Assembly: GCA_036005845.1 (NCBI GenBank) | Contig: DASYQD010000034.1 | Coordinates: forward strand, 1 to 52,064 | Origin: DASYQD01 sp036005845 | Lineage (GTDB): Bacteria > Acidobacteriota > Thermoanaerobaculia > Multivoradales > JAIOJS01 | Reading direction: 5' to 3' | Length of the DNA stretch: 52,064 nt | In this document: positions 51,982-52,064 of the stretch, piece after piece | Layout of the letters: the number at the start of each line of letters is the position of its first letter | Numbering within the stretch: the stretch's first letter is position 1 | Notes under the pieces: model-generated | Databases searched by the model: none | Told to the model about the DNA's origin: nothing | Seen by the model: only the letters and a program-made list of their open reading frames with translations | Made by a program: the position numbers and the translations under genes

Positions 51982-52022
51982 CGGATCCGGAGGGCGCCGC
52001 AGTGGGGCTTCCGGAGGGCGCA
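51982..52022 (+). repeat. Third copy of the IR1 core plus a partial fourth
   Basis: CGGATCCGGAGGGCGCCGC (51982-52000) repeats the IR1 core in the left-arm orientation, and TCCGGAGGGCGC recurs 10 bases later (52010-52021). The arm-length flanks of IR1 are not conserved here. Confidence 0.75.
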
Positions 52023-52064
52023 TTCGTGGGTGTGCGAAAACAGCGATCGAACAAGCGCCCGGAG

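Larger units (their letters stand above)
51228..52064. other. 837-base region without a convincing gene, rich in inverted repeats
   Basis: Open frames here have no signal peptide, domain or neighbour logic, and their composition resembles translated non-coding DNA. The region instead holds a long inverted repeat (51336-51515), a pair of head-to-head palindromic units (51676-51804), and a further copy of the first repeat's core (51982-52000). It lies upstream of the leftward 51227 gene and continues past the window end. Confidence 0.7.

Noticed and set aside
51454..52023. A 189-codon minus-strand open frame in the terminal intergenic region
   Set aside because: It runs across inverted repeats, has no ribosome site or recognisable domain, and its ends are repeat-encoded.
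1..52064. CRISPR arrays, insertion sequences, integrases or prophage genes
   Set aside because: I found no regularly spaced direct repeats, and no transposase, integrase or phage structural motifs in any supported gene.

Overview
The window is about 70% GC, densely coded, and comes from a diderm bacterium. The best guess is a member of the Acidobacteriota, close to the Thermoanaerobaculia. This rests on an Oar-type TonB receptor, several CRTAC1-type proteins (FG-GAP/VCBS plus ASPIC/UnbV), many TPR proteins, and the gene order thrS-infC-rpmI-rplT-pheS-pheT-zapB-zapA-6S RNA-rny-ymdB. TamA/TamB, a PagL-like protein and a Wza-type exporter show an outer membrane. I see no prophage, transposase or CRISPR array. 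Lineage is inferred from gene content only.

Bases 1-15,100 form an accessory block of exported proteins: the C-terminal part of a TonB-dependent receptor, TPR proteins, three CRTAC1-like proteins each with seven Asp-rich Ca-binding motifs, and a putative pentein-fold lipoprotein. Most genes are packed head to tail with GTGA overlaps; one TPR gene points the other way.

Bases 15,170-25,600 are core information processing: two tandem tRNA-Val genes behind a good sigma70-type promoter, thrS, infC (probably starting at CTG), L35, L20, pheS/pheT (PheT lacks the tRNA-binding OB domain), ZapB-like, ZapA, a predicted 6S RNA, RNase Y and YmdB.

Bases 25,580-39,170 hold envelope and cofactor genes: a family 2 glycosyltransferase, a PagL-like protein, a degenerate Trm112 protein, IspA, a DUF1440-like protein, TlyA, NadK, TamB, TamA and RibBA. 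One GC-rich repeat of about 110 bases occurs twice: right after the pheT stop, and in frame inside tamA, where it adds about 37 residues.

Bases 39,200-51,230 form an exopolysaccharide locus: two related glycosyltransferases, an O-antigen ligase/polymerase, a Wza-type exporter, a Wzc-type tyrosine autokinase, a CpsB/YwqE phosphatase, and TPR or unknown exported proteins. Bases 51,228-52,064 have no convincing gene but contain two families of inverted repeats arranged like REP/BIME elements.
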